Positions 1-8,987 of a stretch of DNA of 64,000 nt are shown in pieces. Numbering within the stretch: the stretch's first letter is position 1; each line of letters opens with the position of its first letter. Source of the stretch: Vibrio diazotrophicus. GTDB lineage: Bacteria > Pseudomonadota > Gammaproteobacteria > Enterobacterales > Vibrionaceae. The notes under the pieces were generated by a model. The model saw only the letters and a program-made list of their open reading frames with translations, was not told the origin of the DNA and made no database searches. Location of the stretch: the NCBI RefSeq assembly GCF_038452265.1, contig NZ_CP151842.1:992001-1056000 (forward strand), read 5' to 3'. A program made the position numbers and the translations under genes.

Positions 1-87
1 AGCCAACTATCGACAGATCCTAATGTACAATTTATTGAGCGTCGCTTTAGCGCCGAACTTGATAAAGACAGCGTAAGACCAATTTAA
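1..87 (+). CDS. dnaX: DNA polymerase III tau/gamma subunit, C-terminal end (partial)
   Basis: The window opens inside a reading frame that ends in TAA at 85-87. Its last 28 residues end in the stretch VQFIERRFSAELDKDSVRPI, which I recognise as the C-terminus of tau, the DNA polymerase III clamp-loader subunit that contacts the polymerase core. The position fits: dnaX directly precedes ybaB and recR in gammaproteobacteria. Only the tail is present, so nothing can be said about the internal frameshift site that makes gamma. About 80 bases separate its stop from the ybaB start. Confidence 0.85.
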   Translation, partial: SQLSTDPNVQFIERRFSAELDKDSVRPI

Positions 88-167
88 CCGAAACGGTGGG
101 GTTGAGATTTTAATCTTTTATCCCCACTGTATGTGAAACAATCAAAGATAAAACCAGAGAGATAAAG

Positions 168-497
168 ATGTTTGGTAAAGGCGGAATGGGCAACTTAATG
201 AAGCAAGCCCAACAAATGCAAGATCGCATGCAAAAGATGCAAGAAGAAATCGCAAACATGGAAATCACCGGTGAATCTGGTGCAGGTTTGGTAAAAGTTA
301 CAATCACTGGTAGCCACAGTGTTCGCCGTGTTGACATCGATGAAAGCTTGATGGAAGACGACAAAGAAATGCTGGAAGATTTGATTGCAGCTGCGTTTAA
401 CGATGCTGCTCGTCGTATTGAAGAAGCATCAAAAGAGAAAATGGCTGCAGTTACTGGCGGTATGCAACTACCACCAGGCATGAAGATGCCTTTCTAA
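168..497 (+). CDS. ybaB: YbaB/EbfC family nucleoid-associated protein
   Basis: This 109-aa protein is a small dimeric DNA-binding protein of the YbaB/EbfC family, which coats the nucleoid. The N-terminus (MFGKGGMGNLMKQAQQMQ) starts a long amphipathic helix, followed by the family's short beta strands and the Met/Pro-rich tail ending LPPGMKMPF. Length and sequence match the gammaproteobacterial family closely. It sits between dnaX and recR, the usual order, and is probably co-transcribed with recR, which starts 15 bases after its stop. A purine-rich AGAGAGATAAAG before the ATG can serve as ribosome binding site. Confidence 0.95.
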   Translation: MFGKGGMGNLMKQAQQMQDRMQKMQEEIANMEITGESGAGLVKVTITGSHSVRRVDIDESLMEDDKEMLEDLIAAAFNDAARRIEEASKEKMAAVTGGMQLPPGMKMPF

Positions 498-511
498 AAA
501 GTAGGTGATTG

Positions 512-1114
512 ATGCGTACCAGTCATATGCTGGAGCATTTGATGGAGGCCTTACGTTGTCTGCCTGGGGTTGGTCCCAAGTCTGCCCAACGTATGGCCTT
601 TCATTTGTTACAGCGCGACAGAAAAGGTGGGTTACTTCTCGCTGAAGCTCTTGGTCAGGCAATGGTGGATATTGGCCATTGCAGCCAATGCCGAACATTC
701 ACTGAAGAAGAAACTTGTCATATCTGTAACAATCCTAAACGTCAGGAAAACGGTCAACTTTGCGTGGTTGAAAGCCCGGCAGACATTGCTGCTTTAGAAG
801 CAACAGGCCAGTTTTCGGGACGTTACTTTGTTTTGATGGGACACTTGTCCCCACTTGATGGCATAGGCCCAAGTGATATTGGATTAGATGTTCTGGATTT
901 CCGTCTTCAAAAAGGCGGGATCAGCGAAGTTATTTTAGCAACCAACCCGACGGTAGAAGGCGAAGCGACAGCGCACTATATTGCTGAGCTATGCCGTGAA
1001 CATCAAGTATCGGCAAGTCGTATTGCCCATGGTGTACCTGTTGGTGGTGAATTAGAGTTGGTTGATGGCACTACGTTGTCCCACTCTTTATTAGGTCGCC
1101 AAAGGCTTTCCTAA
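512..1114 (+). CDS. recR: Recombination mediator protein RecR
   Basis: RecR acts with RecF and RecO to load RecA onto single-stranded gaps. The 200-aa product has the helix-hairpin-helix segment (LPGVGPKSAQRMAFHLL, about residues 12-30), a four-cysteine zinc finger (CSQC...CHIC, about 57-72) and a Toprim domain beginning VVESPADIAALE. I chose ATG at 512 over the in-frame TTG at 509 because AGGTG lies a suitable distance upstream and the length then fits the family (about 200 aa). It closes the dnaX-ybaB-recR cluster and is followed by a strong terminator. Confidence 0.95.
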   Translation: MRTSHMLEHLMEALRCLPGVGPKSAQRMAFHLLQRDRKGGLLLAEALGQAMVDIGHCSQCRTFTEEETCHICNNPKRQENGQLCVVESPADIAALEATGQFSGRYFVLMGHLSPLDGIGPSDIGLDVLDFRLQKGGISEVILATNPTVEGEATAHYIAELCREHQVSASRIAHGVPVGGELELVDGTTLSHSLLGRQRLS

Positions 1115-1133
1115 AATTCGCTTTAGCATCCAG

Positions 1134-1163
1134 AGCCGCTGCTTGTCACAGCGGCTTTTGTTT
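1134..1163 (+). terminator. Rho-independent terminator after recR
   Basis: An 8-bp perfect stem, AGCCGCTG (1134-1141) with CAGCGGCT (1149-1156), encloses a 7-base loop and is followed by TTTGTTT. It ends the dnaX-ybaB-recR transcript and lies between the convergent recR and aqpZ genes. Confidence 0.85.
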
Positions 1164-1167
1164 ATCT

Positions 1168-1869
1168 TCAATCAATTTCTTTTATTTCGCCATCCACAAT
1201 CTTATAGACAATCGCTCCGATCATTCCGCCCACAATAGGCGCTACCCAGAACAGCCACAATTGCGACATCGCCCAGTCACCGACAAAAACAGCCACGCCA
1301 GTGCTTCGAGCTGGATTAACTGAAGTATTCGTTACCGGAATACTGATTAAGTGAATAAGGGTCAGACACAAGCCGATAGCAATAGGTGCAAAACCTTTCG
1401 GGACTCTAGCGTCCGTGGCACCCATGATGACAAATAAAAAGACGCCCGTCATAACCAGCTCGCTCACTAGAGCAGCCATGAAAGAGTATCCTCCGGGAGA
1501 GTGCTCGCCATAACCATTGCTTGCAAACCCTGACGCACCAATGTCAAAACCGGCTTGACCAGTTGCGATGACATACAACACGCCGCCAGCTATAACACCA
1601 CCAATTACTTGGGCAAGAACATAAGGGAGAATATCTTTACTTTCAAATCGACCACCAGCCCATAAACCAAAGGTAACAGCAGGGTTTAGGTGACAACCTG
1701 AGATATGACCAATGGCATATGCCATGGTGAGAACCGTTAAACCAAAAGCGAGTGATACGCCTAGCAAGCCAATGCCGACATCGGGAAACCCAGCAGCTAA
1801 AACTGCGCTGCCACACCCCCCGAGAACCAACCAAAATGTACCTACTAGCTCTGCGAGATATTTCTTCAT
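1168..1869 (-). CDS. aqpZ: Aquaporin Z (water channel)
   Basis: An inner-membrane MIP-family channel of 233 aa with six predicted transmembrane helices. Both pore motifs are present, NPAVTFG in the first half and NPARSTG in the second, as in AqpZ. I start the protein at MKKYLAELVG (ATG complement at 1867-1869) because the upstream in-frame extension has no homology and the usual family length is about 231 aa. It stands alone, convergent with recR. The alternative would be a glycerol facilitator (GlpF), but the narrow-filter residues and overall sequence fit water-specific AqpZ better. Confidence 0.93.
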   Translation of the reverse strand: MKKYLAELVGTFWLVLGGCGSAVLAAGFPDVGIGLLGVSLAFGLTVLTMAYAIGHISGCHLNPAVTFGLWAGGRFESKDILPYVLAQVIGGVIAGGVLYVIATGQAGFDIGASGFASNGYGEHSPGGYSFMAALVSELVMTGVFLFVIMGATDARVPKGFAPIAIGLCLTLIHLISIPVTNTSVNPARSTGVAVFVGDWAMSQLWLFWVAPIVGGMIGAIVYKIVDGEIKEID

Positions 1870-1990
1870 AGTCACATTCCTATATGTAACAAAGACACAT
1901 CTGAAGCGTAGTAGAAAAACGCAACTCACTTAGAGTAAAGGGAAATTATTCTGTTTCAAAAGTGGTACTTAGATCTAAAAATGGCTGAAA

Positions 1991-2242
1991 CTAGGTTAAC
2001 TCTTCGAGCTCAGTGAGATTTTGCAGAGCTTCTTGATTGGTTGAGCCACAAACCACAGGGCATGGTTTAAAATCGTGGCAGACATTTGGTCTCTCCGGCT
2101 TGCCAAACAACTTACATAAGTTATCGTCATTCAATTGAATGCATCGTACACCGGCAGGTTTTCCATTCGGCATACCCGGAATTGGAGAAGATATGCTAGG
2201 AGCAATACAACATGCACCACATCCAAGTCGACAATTCATCAT
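1991..2242 (-). CDS. YkgJ-family cysteine cluster protein
   Basis: A small 83-aa protein with many cysteines arranged CRLGCGACC near the N-terminus, then single Cys residues and a late CPVVC. This is the pattern of the YkgJ/UPF0153 family, thought to bind zinc or an iron-sulfur cluster; the E. coli relative is YeiW. The biochemical role is unknown. Two adjacent ATGs (2242 and 2239) are possible starts, with TAGGT just upstream favouring the second. It is transcribed away from the related cysteine-cluster gene at 2404, so the two family members are divergent neighbours. Confidence 0.8.
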   Translation of the reverse strand: MMNCRLGCGACCIAPSISSPIPGMPNGKPAGVRCIQLNDDNLCKLFGKPERPNVCHDFKPCPVVCGSTNQEALQNLTELEELT

Positions 2243-2403
2243 GACCTACCGCAAGTAAAAGCAAAAAGAAGGGCGCAGATGTTAACAGAAAAACCAGTAG
2301 CGGTAGACATTTTACGACGTTTTTTTCAGCATATTTGCCCTTGAATTTTATGTGGTGGGGCGGTATAACACGTCCCCCGGTTACAGACAGAAAGAATTCA
2401 GCA

Positions 2404-2844
2404 ATGACAACACCATTTTGGGAAAGCAAAACACTAGAACAAATGACAGAAGCAGAGTGGGAGTCACTGTGCGATGGCTGCGGTAAGTGTTGCTTGCATA
2501 AGCTGATGGATGAAGACAGCGATGAGGTGTATTACACCAACGTTGCTTGTAGCTGGTTAAATAGTAAAACCTGCGCTTGTAAAGACTACCCAAACCGTTT
2601 TGAATCAGGCGAAGAGTGCTTGAAACTCACTCGCGACAAAATCGATGAGTTCCACTGGCTTCCAGATACCTGCGCATACCGATTACTGTCTCAAAATGAA
2701 CCTCTACCGCAATGGCACCCTCTCATCACCGGTTCAAAAGCCGCAATGCATGCAGAAGGTGAAAGTGTTCGCAATAAAGTCGTATATGAAATCGATGTTG
2801 TGGATTGGGAAGATCAAATTTTGAACCATCCTAGCAGAGGCTAG
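2404..2844 (+). CDS. ycgN: YcgN/UPF0260 family cysteine cluster protein
   Basis: A 146-aa member of the UPF0260 (YcgN) family. The metal-binding signature is visible as CDGCGKCC near residue 25, followed by further cysteines (ACSW, TCACKDY, EECL, DTCAYR). Function is unknown; the family is widely conserved in proteobacteria. The start is the ATG at 2404 (MTTPFWESKTLEQM), which matches family N-termini; the in-frame upstream extension overlaps what is probably the promoter region. It marks the last core gene before a short accessory patch. Confidence 0.88.
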   Translation: MTTPFWESKTLEQMTEAEWESLCDGCGKCCLHKLMDEDSDEVYYTNVACSWLNSKTCACKDYPNRFESGEECLKLTRDKIDEFHWLPDTCAYRLLSQNEPLPQWHPLITGSKAAMHAEGESVRNKVVYEIDVVDWEDQILNHPSRG

Positions 2845-2972
2845 TGGCATCAATCTATATCAGTAGGTTGGTAGTCAATAAACACCAATAATTACCCATG
2901 TCCCTAAAACTTGTGGGCACTATGTGAACATTTCAAAGTCCACATTAGCCATTAAAAAATTAACTTCAATAA

Positions 2973-3968
2973 TCAGGTAAAGCTACCAGTGATTGCTATG
3001 GTTGCAAGAACAATGAAAAGTAACATTAACCCGAATTTAATGAATGTTAACTCTCGATATTTATAAATTGATTTCTTATTGCGATTGAAGTTTGTCTCGG
3101 ACATTTTCCATTTTTGATACCAATGGACAGGTTTATTGGTAATGTAGGCCAAGAACCATGAGCTAACATTGAACTCTACATTTTTTTGATAAAACTCTTG
3201 TAGATATGCAAGCTCTTGGTTTTCTTTGACGCTGATTATTCTAATTGAGGAAGGATGGTAATCACGTCTTCCAAATGTTTTCTCGATTACTTCTATTAGT
3301 TCATCAGGGTTCTTTAAGTGTTCTTGCGTTATTCCTAAATCCTTGTTTCCAGTTTCAGTTATGTATGAGTACCTTTTATCCTGATCGTTTTGTATTTCGA
3401 CTACATATTTAGCATCGAAAGGAATTGATTTTATTTTTGGCAATTTGGGTTCAGTAATCCAGTGTGCTGTTGCTAAACCTATCCCAGAACCAGACAAAAC
3501 GTCTTGGATAGGATTCCAATATTTCTTTCTTGTTTTTGTTACGTGTCGGCCATGGCTTGTGTGGAGCACAATCTGTTTTTTAATTTTTTGGTCGTCAAGA
3601 ATTCTATTTAGGTCAAGCCTTCTCATGCTCATACCATAGAGACTTACAGGTCCATATGTGCGAGATATGGTTTCAAAGGGACCAATAATGATGGGGTCAT
3701 CCTGTAGGTCTTCAAGTTTTATATATAAGTTATGACCGACCTTCATATAGATACCAAAAATGGCTTCTGATTTGTCTTTAAGATTCTGTAACAGGATAGT
3801 TTTTGGGTATTTGTCGGTAAATCCTATAGGTGTATGACCACCTATAATCTGAGATTGAATCTTTATCGATTTTTTTAGTCTTACGGCCTGCCAAGCATAC
3901 AAGGCGGCAAAGGCTGAAATTACTAATGTTGCTAGAGCTACAGTATCAGCACTAATTACAATTGAAAT
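2973..3968 (-). CDS. Hypothetical membrane-anchored protein
   Basis: About 330 residues with no family I recognise. A hydrophobic helix lies near the N-terminus (LATLVISAFAALYAWQAV, about 14-31) and another at the extreme C-terminus (FGLMLLFIVLATIAI), so both ends are probably membrane-anchored with a soluble middle of about 270 residues. The likely start is TTG at 3971 (included in the reading), with GAGGTC upstream; no nearby ATG exists. It lies just downstream of a decayed integrase on the same strand and is absent from the conserved gene order, which suggests it is leftover cargo of a prophage or small island. Confidence 0.6.
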   Translation of the reverse strand: MSIVISADTVALATLVISAFAALYAWQAVRLKKSIKIQSQIIGGHTPIGFTDKYPKTILLQNLKDKSEAIFGIYMKVGHNLYIKLEDLQDDPIIIGPFETISRTYGPVSLYGMSMRRLDLNRILDDQKIKKQIVLHTSHGRHVTKTRKKYWNPIQDVLSGSGIGLATAHWITEPKLPKIKSIPFDAKYVVEIQNDQDKRYSYITETGNKDLGITQEHLKNPDELIEVIEKTFGRRDYHPSSIRIISVKENQELAYLQEFYQKNVEFNVSSWFLAYITNKPVHWYQKWKMSETNFNRNKKSIYKYRELTFIKFGLMLLFIVLATIAITGSFT

Positions 3969-3992
3969 CAAGAGTGAGTGACCTCTGAGTTA

Positions 3993-4200
3993 CTAACGTG
4001 AATCAACTAGGTTTGCTAACGGATTTTTACTGACCACATCTTCTAGGTGATCCGCATGGTTTGTTTTATATCTGCGTGACCTAGAATACGCTGTAAGGCA
4101 ATGATATTTCCACCATTCATAATGTAATAGCTGGCGAACGTGTGACAAAGAACATGGGCTTCTTCTTGCTTTCGATAGGCAAAACTCAGTCTCACATAGC
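3993..4200 (-). pseudogene. Phage-type tyrosine recombinase, C-terminal remnant
   Basis: Reading the minus strand from about 4165 gives HVLCHTFASYYIMNGGN, then ALQRILGHADIKQTMR, the H-x-x-x/LGH blocks of phage integrase catalytic domains. The expected YAHLAPDH-type segment, including the catalytic Tyr, is missing; the frame changes and continues as HLEDVVSKNPLANLVDSR, a typical integrase tail. So an internal deletion with frameshift has destroyed the gene, and the N-terminal two thirds are absent. The 77-aa ORF seen here is an artefact of this break. Confidence 0.75.
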
Positions 4201-4240
4201 AAAAATCCCACAGTGTAGTTAAACATTGTGGGATTTTTTA
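4201..4240. terminator. Bidirectional terminator hairpin
   Basis: A long stem pairs AAAAATCCCACA (4201-4212) with TGTGGGATTTTT (4228-4239), with most of the next three bases also pairing. T-runs occur on both strands, so it can stop transcription from either side. It sits at the edge of the integrase remnant and the next conserved gene. Confidence 0.8.
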
Positions 4241-4268
4241 AAGCCTGAGAAGAATTGGGAGAGTGGGG

Positions 4269-4625
4269 TTAGGCTAATAAGAGTAATAGGCTACCAACAG
4301 TTGCCGCTGCGGAAAGATATTGCCCCGCAGAGAAGAACGAATCATCTTTGTCTTTTACTTTGTCTGGGTGTTCCATACCTAAAGCGCCATAGGTAAAGGC
4401 CTCCACCTTATCACTCATGGTTTTATCGCCTTCAGGCATTGTGCCGTTTTGCTCAATATCTTGTAATGCGGCAAGCAACGCCTTTCCTTCGTCAGAAAGC
4501 GTTACTTTGTTTTGTTCGACTTTCAGTGGTGCTGGTGAAGCCGACTCTGTACTCGCAGAAGCTTGATTTTTTAACGGTTGAGTGGCATTCAGATTAGATA
4601 CTGATCCTGCGCCTACTGGGTTCAT
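4269..4625 (-). CDS. Hypothetical protein with C-terminal hydrophobic segment
   Basis: An 118-aa protein I do not recognise by name. The first third is low complexity, rich in Ser, Ala, Asn and Pro, as in export or anchoring regions; the middle (KVTLSDEGKALLAALQDIE) is helical and charged; the end is hydrophobic (AATVGSLLLLLA). This looks like a soluble or surface-associated small protein with a hydrophobic tail. AGGAG is present just before the ATG (complement of about 4630-4634). It is a lone gene with its own terminator upstream on the map. Confidence 0.65.
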   Translation of the reverse strand: MNPVGAGSVSNLNATQPLKNQASASTESASPAPLKVEQNKVTLSDEGKALLAALQDIEQNGTMPEGDKTMSDKVEAFTYGALGMEHPDKVKDKDDSFFSAGQYLSAAATVGSLLLLLA

Positions 4626-4882
4626 GCTGCTCTCCTAAATCCATCCTCAATAACTATATCGACAGGCTTATGTCAAACTTGTGTTATTTTTTGAACATAT
4701 TTTCACTGTTTCTTACAAAGCAATTAGCATGCCTATTTTTTATACTTTTCTAGATTGGGATTTTGGAGAGGGATGCTTGGGGTGTTATTGGAGCAATAAG
4801 TTGTGTTTGTTATTGAAGTTACAGTAGTTTTTGTGGTTCCTGTAACTTCAAGTCGCTAGCAGTATTCGACAGGTAAGGATAA

Positions 4883-5701
4883 CTAAGCTTTTCTATATAC
4901 TCGAATCATAAAGTCTGCTTCGCATTGCACGCTGGCTGAGTTTTTCAATTCCGCTTTGTAAGCTTCACTTGCGCGCCATGCAAACGGAGTCATCTGAAGT
5001 AGATCAAATGCATCATCTCCGCTTAGTGTCATCAAGTAATTCACTTTCTCTTCGTGTTCTAAGGTGAAGTTTTCAATGACTTCAGGCTGCTCTTCATGCA
5101 AGCGTACGTCTTGATAGATACCTTGTTTAAACTCGTATAAATGTCTTGCAGCTGGGGTGACTGTAATAACAACACCGCCTGATTTGATGCAGCGATTCAG
5201 TTCATCTGCTTTGCAAGGAGCATAGATGCGTAAAATTCCGTCGAGCGTTTCGTCGGCAAAAGGTAAGCGATGGCTTGAAGCAACGGTAAAATCACAGTTT
5301 GAGTAGCGTTTTGCCGCATATCGAATAGCCACTTTGGAAATGTCCAGCCCGAAGGTATTGGCTTGCGGGTTCTGCTGTTTTAGGCAATCTGCAATATAGG
5401 TTGTGTAGTAGCCTTCACCGCAACCGATGTCTAACAGCTGGTGGTCTGTGTTTATTAAGAAACGTTGGCACAACTCGGCGACTTTCTCACGCATAGGGTT
5501 GTAATGACCGCCATCGAGAAAACGACGTCTTGCTTGCATCATCTCTTTGTTGTCACCTGGATCTTTCGAGCGTTTATGGTGAGCAGGCATCAAGTTGACG
5601 TAGCCTTCTTTTGCCAAATCAAATTGATGGTTGTTTACACATGAATAGGTGCGTTGGTTAAGAGTGAGGGGATGCTGGCAAAGCGGACACTGGTAAGCCA
5701 T
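4883..5701 (-). CDS. rlmA: 23S rRNA (guanine-745 N1) methyltransferase
   Basis: RlmA methylates G745 in helix 35 of 23S rRNA. The 272-aa product starts with a zinc-binding knuckle (CPLCQHPL and CVNNHQFD, with a fourth ligand in the histidine) that recognises the rRNA, followed by a class I SAM-dependent methyltransferase fold with motif LLDIGCGEGYYT near residue 92. I chose the ATG giving MAYQCPLCQHP because the family is about 269 aa and the upstream extension has no homology. It is a single gene, divergent from the chemoreceptor at 5987. Confidence 0.9.
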   Translation of the reverse strand: MAYQCPLCQHPLTLNQRTYSCVNNHQFDLAKEGYVNLMPAHHKRSKDPGDNKEMMQARRRFLDGGHYNPMREKVAELCQRFLINTDHQLLDIGCGEGYYTTYIADCLKQQNPQANTFGLDISKVAIRYAAKRYSNCDFTVASSHRLPFADETLDGILRIYAPCKADELNRCIKSGGVVITVTPAARHLYEFKQGIYQDVRLHEEQPEVIENFTLEHEEKVNYLMTLSGDDAFDLLQMTPFAWRASEAYKAELKNSASVQCEADFMIRVYRKA

Positions 5702-5986
5702 GGTGTTCTCAAGGTAGTAAATGGAAGCGTAAGTGTAGCGGTTACTCCACCAAATAAAAAGCAAGTTAACAGGCAGGCGTTGCATGACTTTTGGAAGGGG
5801 AATCTTATTTCTATCGCGTTTGCACTGCTATACCGACAATAATTTGGTTTATGCCAATTTGTTGACATAAACCTTTGCATAACAATGAGTTATATATTGA
5901 AAGTTTTATATCTTTTTAGTGGATAGCCTATGGTAATGAGGTTAGTATCTCGCCTGTAAAAACAACAATATGAGAGCTGTTAAATA

Positions 5987-7870
5987 ATGTCATTTTCGCT
6001 AAAGCAAAAGTTAATTGGTGCTAGCCTAACCGCAGTTGTTGTTATGGCCGGAGCATTAACATGGTTGTCTATAGACCGTATCTATGATCAGACGCAAAAA
6101 GCAATGTCAGAGCGTGTTGAATCTCTAACGACTGCGACTGCCAAAGGTATCTCGGATTGGGTTGCTGACAGAAAATCTATCACTTCAGCATTTAAAGCCT
6201 ATGCAAACGCTGCGGATCCAACGCCTTTTTTACAACAAGGCCGAGTTTCGGGCGGTTTTGATGAGCTGTATTACGGTACCACCGAAGGGGTGATGAACCG
6301 TTCTTATCCTGAGAGATATCAAGAAGGTTACGACCCTCGCAAACGTCCTTGGTATATTGATGCATCGACGGCTGGCAAAATGATTGTAACTACGGCGTAT
6401 CAAGATGCAGTGACCAATGCATTGCTTATCACTATTGCTGAACCTGTTACTGTCAATGGACGCTTTTCTGGTGTTGTCGGCGCTGATGTGTTGATTGAAC
6501 AGCTAGTCTCTGACGTGCTTTCATCCGATGCGGGTGAGAACGCTAGAACCATGCTTATTGATACTCAAGATGGCAACTGGCTAGCGCATCCAAATAAAGA
6601 CTTCACACTAAAACCTGTATCAGCAGTGTCAAAAGTGTTAACTATCGACGCGATCAACAAAGCGGCGAGAGACAAAACTTTTATTCCTGTTACGTTGAAT
6701 GGCGTACAAAAGTGGTACTACTTCAAAGCTGTGCCGGGAACTCAGTGGATCTTTGCGGTAGAGCTGGATAAAGACACTGAGCTTGCTTCAACGGACTCAT
6801 TGCTTTGGGGATTAATTTCAACGGCGGTTGTGATTACGTTTTTAGTGTTACTTGCCGTGTCTTGGTTGGTTAATTTCTTGATTAGAGATCTTTCTCGCGT
6901 GAGCAAAGCGTTGGAAGAAATTGCCTCTGGTGATGCGGACTTGACGCAACGCCTGACGATTCATTCTGAAGATGAAGTAGGTAAACTGGCGCAAAGCTTT
7001 AACCAGTTTGTGGGCAATATGCAGCAAATGGTAGCGAACTTAGGTAATGTGTCTGCTGAGCTTTTACAGCAATCCGCTCATGCTGCGAAGCAATCAGACC
7101 AAAACAATATGCGCATTCAGCAGCAGCAAGATGAAATCAACATGGTTGCGACTGCGATTAATGAAATGTCAGCTGCAACTCATGAGATTGCGGGTAACGC
7201 TGAGCAGACGGCTGGCAACTCTAATGATGCCGTTATTGCATGTGATGCCGGTGCTCGTCAGGTTTCTCAAACACAGGTTTCTATTGAAAATTTAGCGACC
7301 GAAGTGGAAGTGGCAACTGGCGTTATTACTGAGCTTGAAGGTCACAGCAACCAAATCAGCAATATCCTATCGACGATTCAGGGAATTGCAGAGCAGACAA
7401 ACTTGCTAGCGCTAAATGCAGCGATTGAAGCTGCGCGAGCGGGTGAGCAGGGTCGAGGATTTGCGGTTGTTGCCGATGAAGTTCGAGTGTTGAGCCAACG
7501 TACTTATGCATCGACAAAAGAAATTCAGCAAATGATTGATACGCTACAGAGTACAACAGGTAAAGCGGTATCGATCATGAATGACAGCCGCACATTGGCG
7601 ACGACCAGTGTAAACGATGCAATCAATGCTTCTCAGTCGTTAGAGCAAATCAGAACCGTGGTGTCTGCGATTAGTGATATGGCAACACACATTGCGACTG
7701 CGGCGGAAGAACAGGCATCAGTGACGTCGGAAATTACGCGTAATACACAAGGTATTCGTGATGTTTCGAATGAGTTCTCTATTGAAGCGAAAGATGCTGC
7801 AGAGCAGGCCGCGATACTCTCTTCACTCTCTCATGAGCTTGAATCTGAGATTCGCCGATTCAAAGTTTAA
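5987..7870 (+). CDS. Methyl-accepting chemotaxis protein with dCache sensor
   Basis: A 627-aa transmembrane chemoreceptor. It has a first membrane helix at about residues 8-28, a periplasmic dCache-type double-PAS sensor (about 35-265, with RYQEGYDPRKRPWY typical of these domains), a second membrane helix (about 275-298), HAMP (about 300-350) and a long cytoplasmic signalling domain. The hairpin tip that binds CheA/CheW reads NAAIEAARAGEQGRGFAVV near residue 475. The ligand cannot be told from sequence; dCache domains of this kind often bind amino acids. Single gene with its own terminator. Confidence 0.93.
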   Translation: MSFSLKQKLIGASLTAVVVMAGALTWLSIDRIYDQTQKAMSERVESLTTATAKGISDWVADRKSITSAFKAYANAADPTPFLQQGRVSGGFDELYYGTTEGVMNRSYPERYQEGYDPRKRPWYIDASTAGKMIVTTAYQDAVTNALLITIAEPVTVNGRFSGVVGADVLIEQLVSDVLSSDAGENARTMLIDTQDGNWLAHPNKDFTLKPVSAVSKVLTIDAINKAARDKTFIPVTLNGVQKWYYFKAVPGTQWIFAVELDKDTELASTDSLLWGLISTAVVITFLVLLAVSWLVNFLIRDLSRVSKALEEIASGDADLTQRLTIHSEDEVGKLAQSFNQFVGNMQQMVANLGNVSAELLQQSAHAAKQSDQNNMRIQQQQDEINMVATAINEMSAATHEIAGNAEQTAGNSNDAVIACDAGARQVSQTQVSIENLATEVEVATGVITELEGHSNQISNILSTIQGIAEQTNLLALNAAIEAARAGEQGRGFAVVADEVRVLSQRTYASTKEIQQMIDTLQSTTGKAVSIMNDSRTLATTSVNDAINASQSLEQIRTVVSAISDMATHIATAAEEQASVTSEITRNTQGIRDVSNEFSIEAKDAAEQAAILSSLSHELESEIRRFKV

Positions 7871-7903
7871 TATTGCTTAGACGCTTTATTTAAATACATA
7901 AAC

Positions 7904-7940
7904 AAAAATCCGATAAACAGTGTTTATCGGATTTTTTCTT
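7904..7940. terminator. Terminator after the chemoreceptor gene
   Basis: A 16-base arm AAAAATCCGATAAACA (7904-7919) pairs with TGTTTATCGGATTTTT (7921-7936), followed by TCTTTT. T-runs on both strands suit the convergent arrangement with yeaD. Confidence 0.85.
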
Positions 7941-7971
7941 TTCGGGTTCGAACCACACTAAGACGAGATGG

Positions 7972-8856
7972 TTAGTTTGCCGAAATGGTCGTTGCTAAAA
8001 GGTACTGTTCACCCGGTTGCAACGTTTGACCTGCAGAAAGGCATGGTGCATGGATAGTCGACTCAACACAGAACATGGTTTTGTAACCGTCATCAGGCAT
8101 GTCAGCCATTGCTTTTGAACCTTGAGACCAAGGGTTCCACAGTACTGCGCAATTGTGACCACTGTTTTCAACTAATAGCGCTCGTTTTAGAACTGGGTCT
8201 GTAACTGTGATTTTTGATTCCGGCATAGTGTAGACACGATCGATCGTATCAGTGAGTACCAGTGTCTCTTCACCTTGGCAGATTTTTGAATCTTGCAGCT
8301 TGTCGATGTATTCAGCGCCCATACCTGTCGTGGTAATTTGAGCTACGTCGCCAACATTCAGGTAAGTATGAAGTGCACTTGAGAACGTCCAAGCTTTTTC
8401 ATCCGTGTTGTTTACTTCCAGTGTCACTTTCAACTCATCACCAATTTCGACAAACAAGCGGGTCTTAAACTTGTATGGCCAAATTGCCAGTGTTTCTTCT
8501 GACTCTTCAAACTCTAGAACAACTACAACACCTTGTTCATTTTCTCTGTGTTCTGCCAATTTCCATTGGCTGATACGTGCAAAACCGTGTCCAGGTTCTG
8601 CAATTTTGCCAAACCAAGGCCAACAAACTGGAATGCCACCGCGAAGTGCAGCTTTGCCGTCAAAAGGTGTGTTGCTGCTCATCCAAATCAGGTCTTCTTT
8701 GCCAGCAGGAACATAAGAAAGAACATGAGCACCATGCAGAGCGATAGCGGCGGTAGCTTTATCGTGGATAACACGAACGATTTTCACCTCATCTTTTTCA
8801 ACGATGGTCACGTTGTCAGAAAGGTAAGTAAGGGTAGGGAGAGAAAGTAGATCCAT
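7972..8856 (-). CDS. yeaD: D-hexose-6-phosphate mutarotase
   Basis: A 294-aa cytoplasmic aldose 1-epimerase-fold enzyme that interconverts anomers of glucose-6-phosphate and related sugars. The presumed catalytic His lies in FSSALHTYLNVGD and the Glu in FCVESTIHAP, as in the YeaD family. The ATG at 8856 gives the same length as E. coli YeaD, and the GAGG about 11 bases upstream supports it; a second ATG three codons earlier is too close to that site. It follows gapA on the same strand, the order also known in E. coli, and probably receives read-through past the gapA terminator. Confidence 0.92.
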   Translation of the reverse strand: MDLLSLPTLTYLSDNVTIVEKDEVKIVRVIHDKATAAIALHGAHVLSYVPAGKEDLIWMSSNTPFDGKAALRGGIPVCWPWFGKIAEPGHGFARISQWKLAEHRENEQGVVVVLEFEESEETLAIWPYKFKTRLFVEIGDELKVTLEVNNTDEKAWTFSSALHTYLNVGDVAQITTTGMGAEYIDKLQDSKICQGEETLVLTDTIDRVYTMPESKITVTDPVLKRALLVENSGHNCAVLWNPWSQGSKAMADMPDDGYKTMFCVESTIHAPCLSAGQTLQPGEQYLLATTISAN

Positions 8857-8926
8857 AAATATCATTCCTCGTTCAGCTTTTTGCTTAGACTGATTGTTAT
8901 TAGGAAAATCAAATCTGTAGAAACAA

Positions 8927-8952
8927 AAAAGGCGACACATCGGCCGCCTTTT
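8927..8952 (-). terminator. Terminator between gapA and yeaD
   Basis: On the minus strand AAAAGGCG pairs with CGCCTTTT (8945-8952 with 8927-8934 on the plus strand), followed by TTTTTTGTTT in the minus-strand direction. It would partly end the highly expressed gapA transcript before yeaD. Confidence 0.75.
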
Positions 8953-8987
8953 CATATTCTCAACGAATTTCTTCGCTAATGCTTACA

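Noticed and set aside
3993..4226. 77-codon ORF as a real gene
   Set aside because: It joins an out-of-frame start to the true frame of an integrase tail; homology switches frame inside it, so it is a pseudogene artefact.
7943..7958. GGGTTCGAACC as a tRNA T-arm fragment
   Set aside because: No other tRNA parts surround it; the words before and after do not fit a tRNA end.
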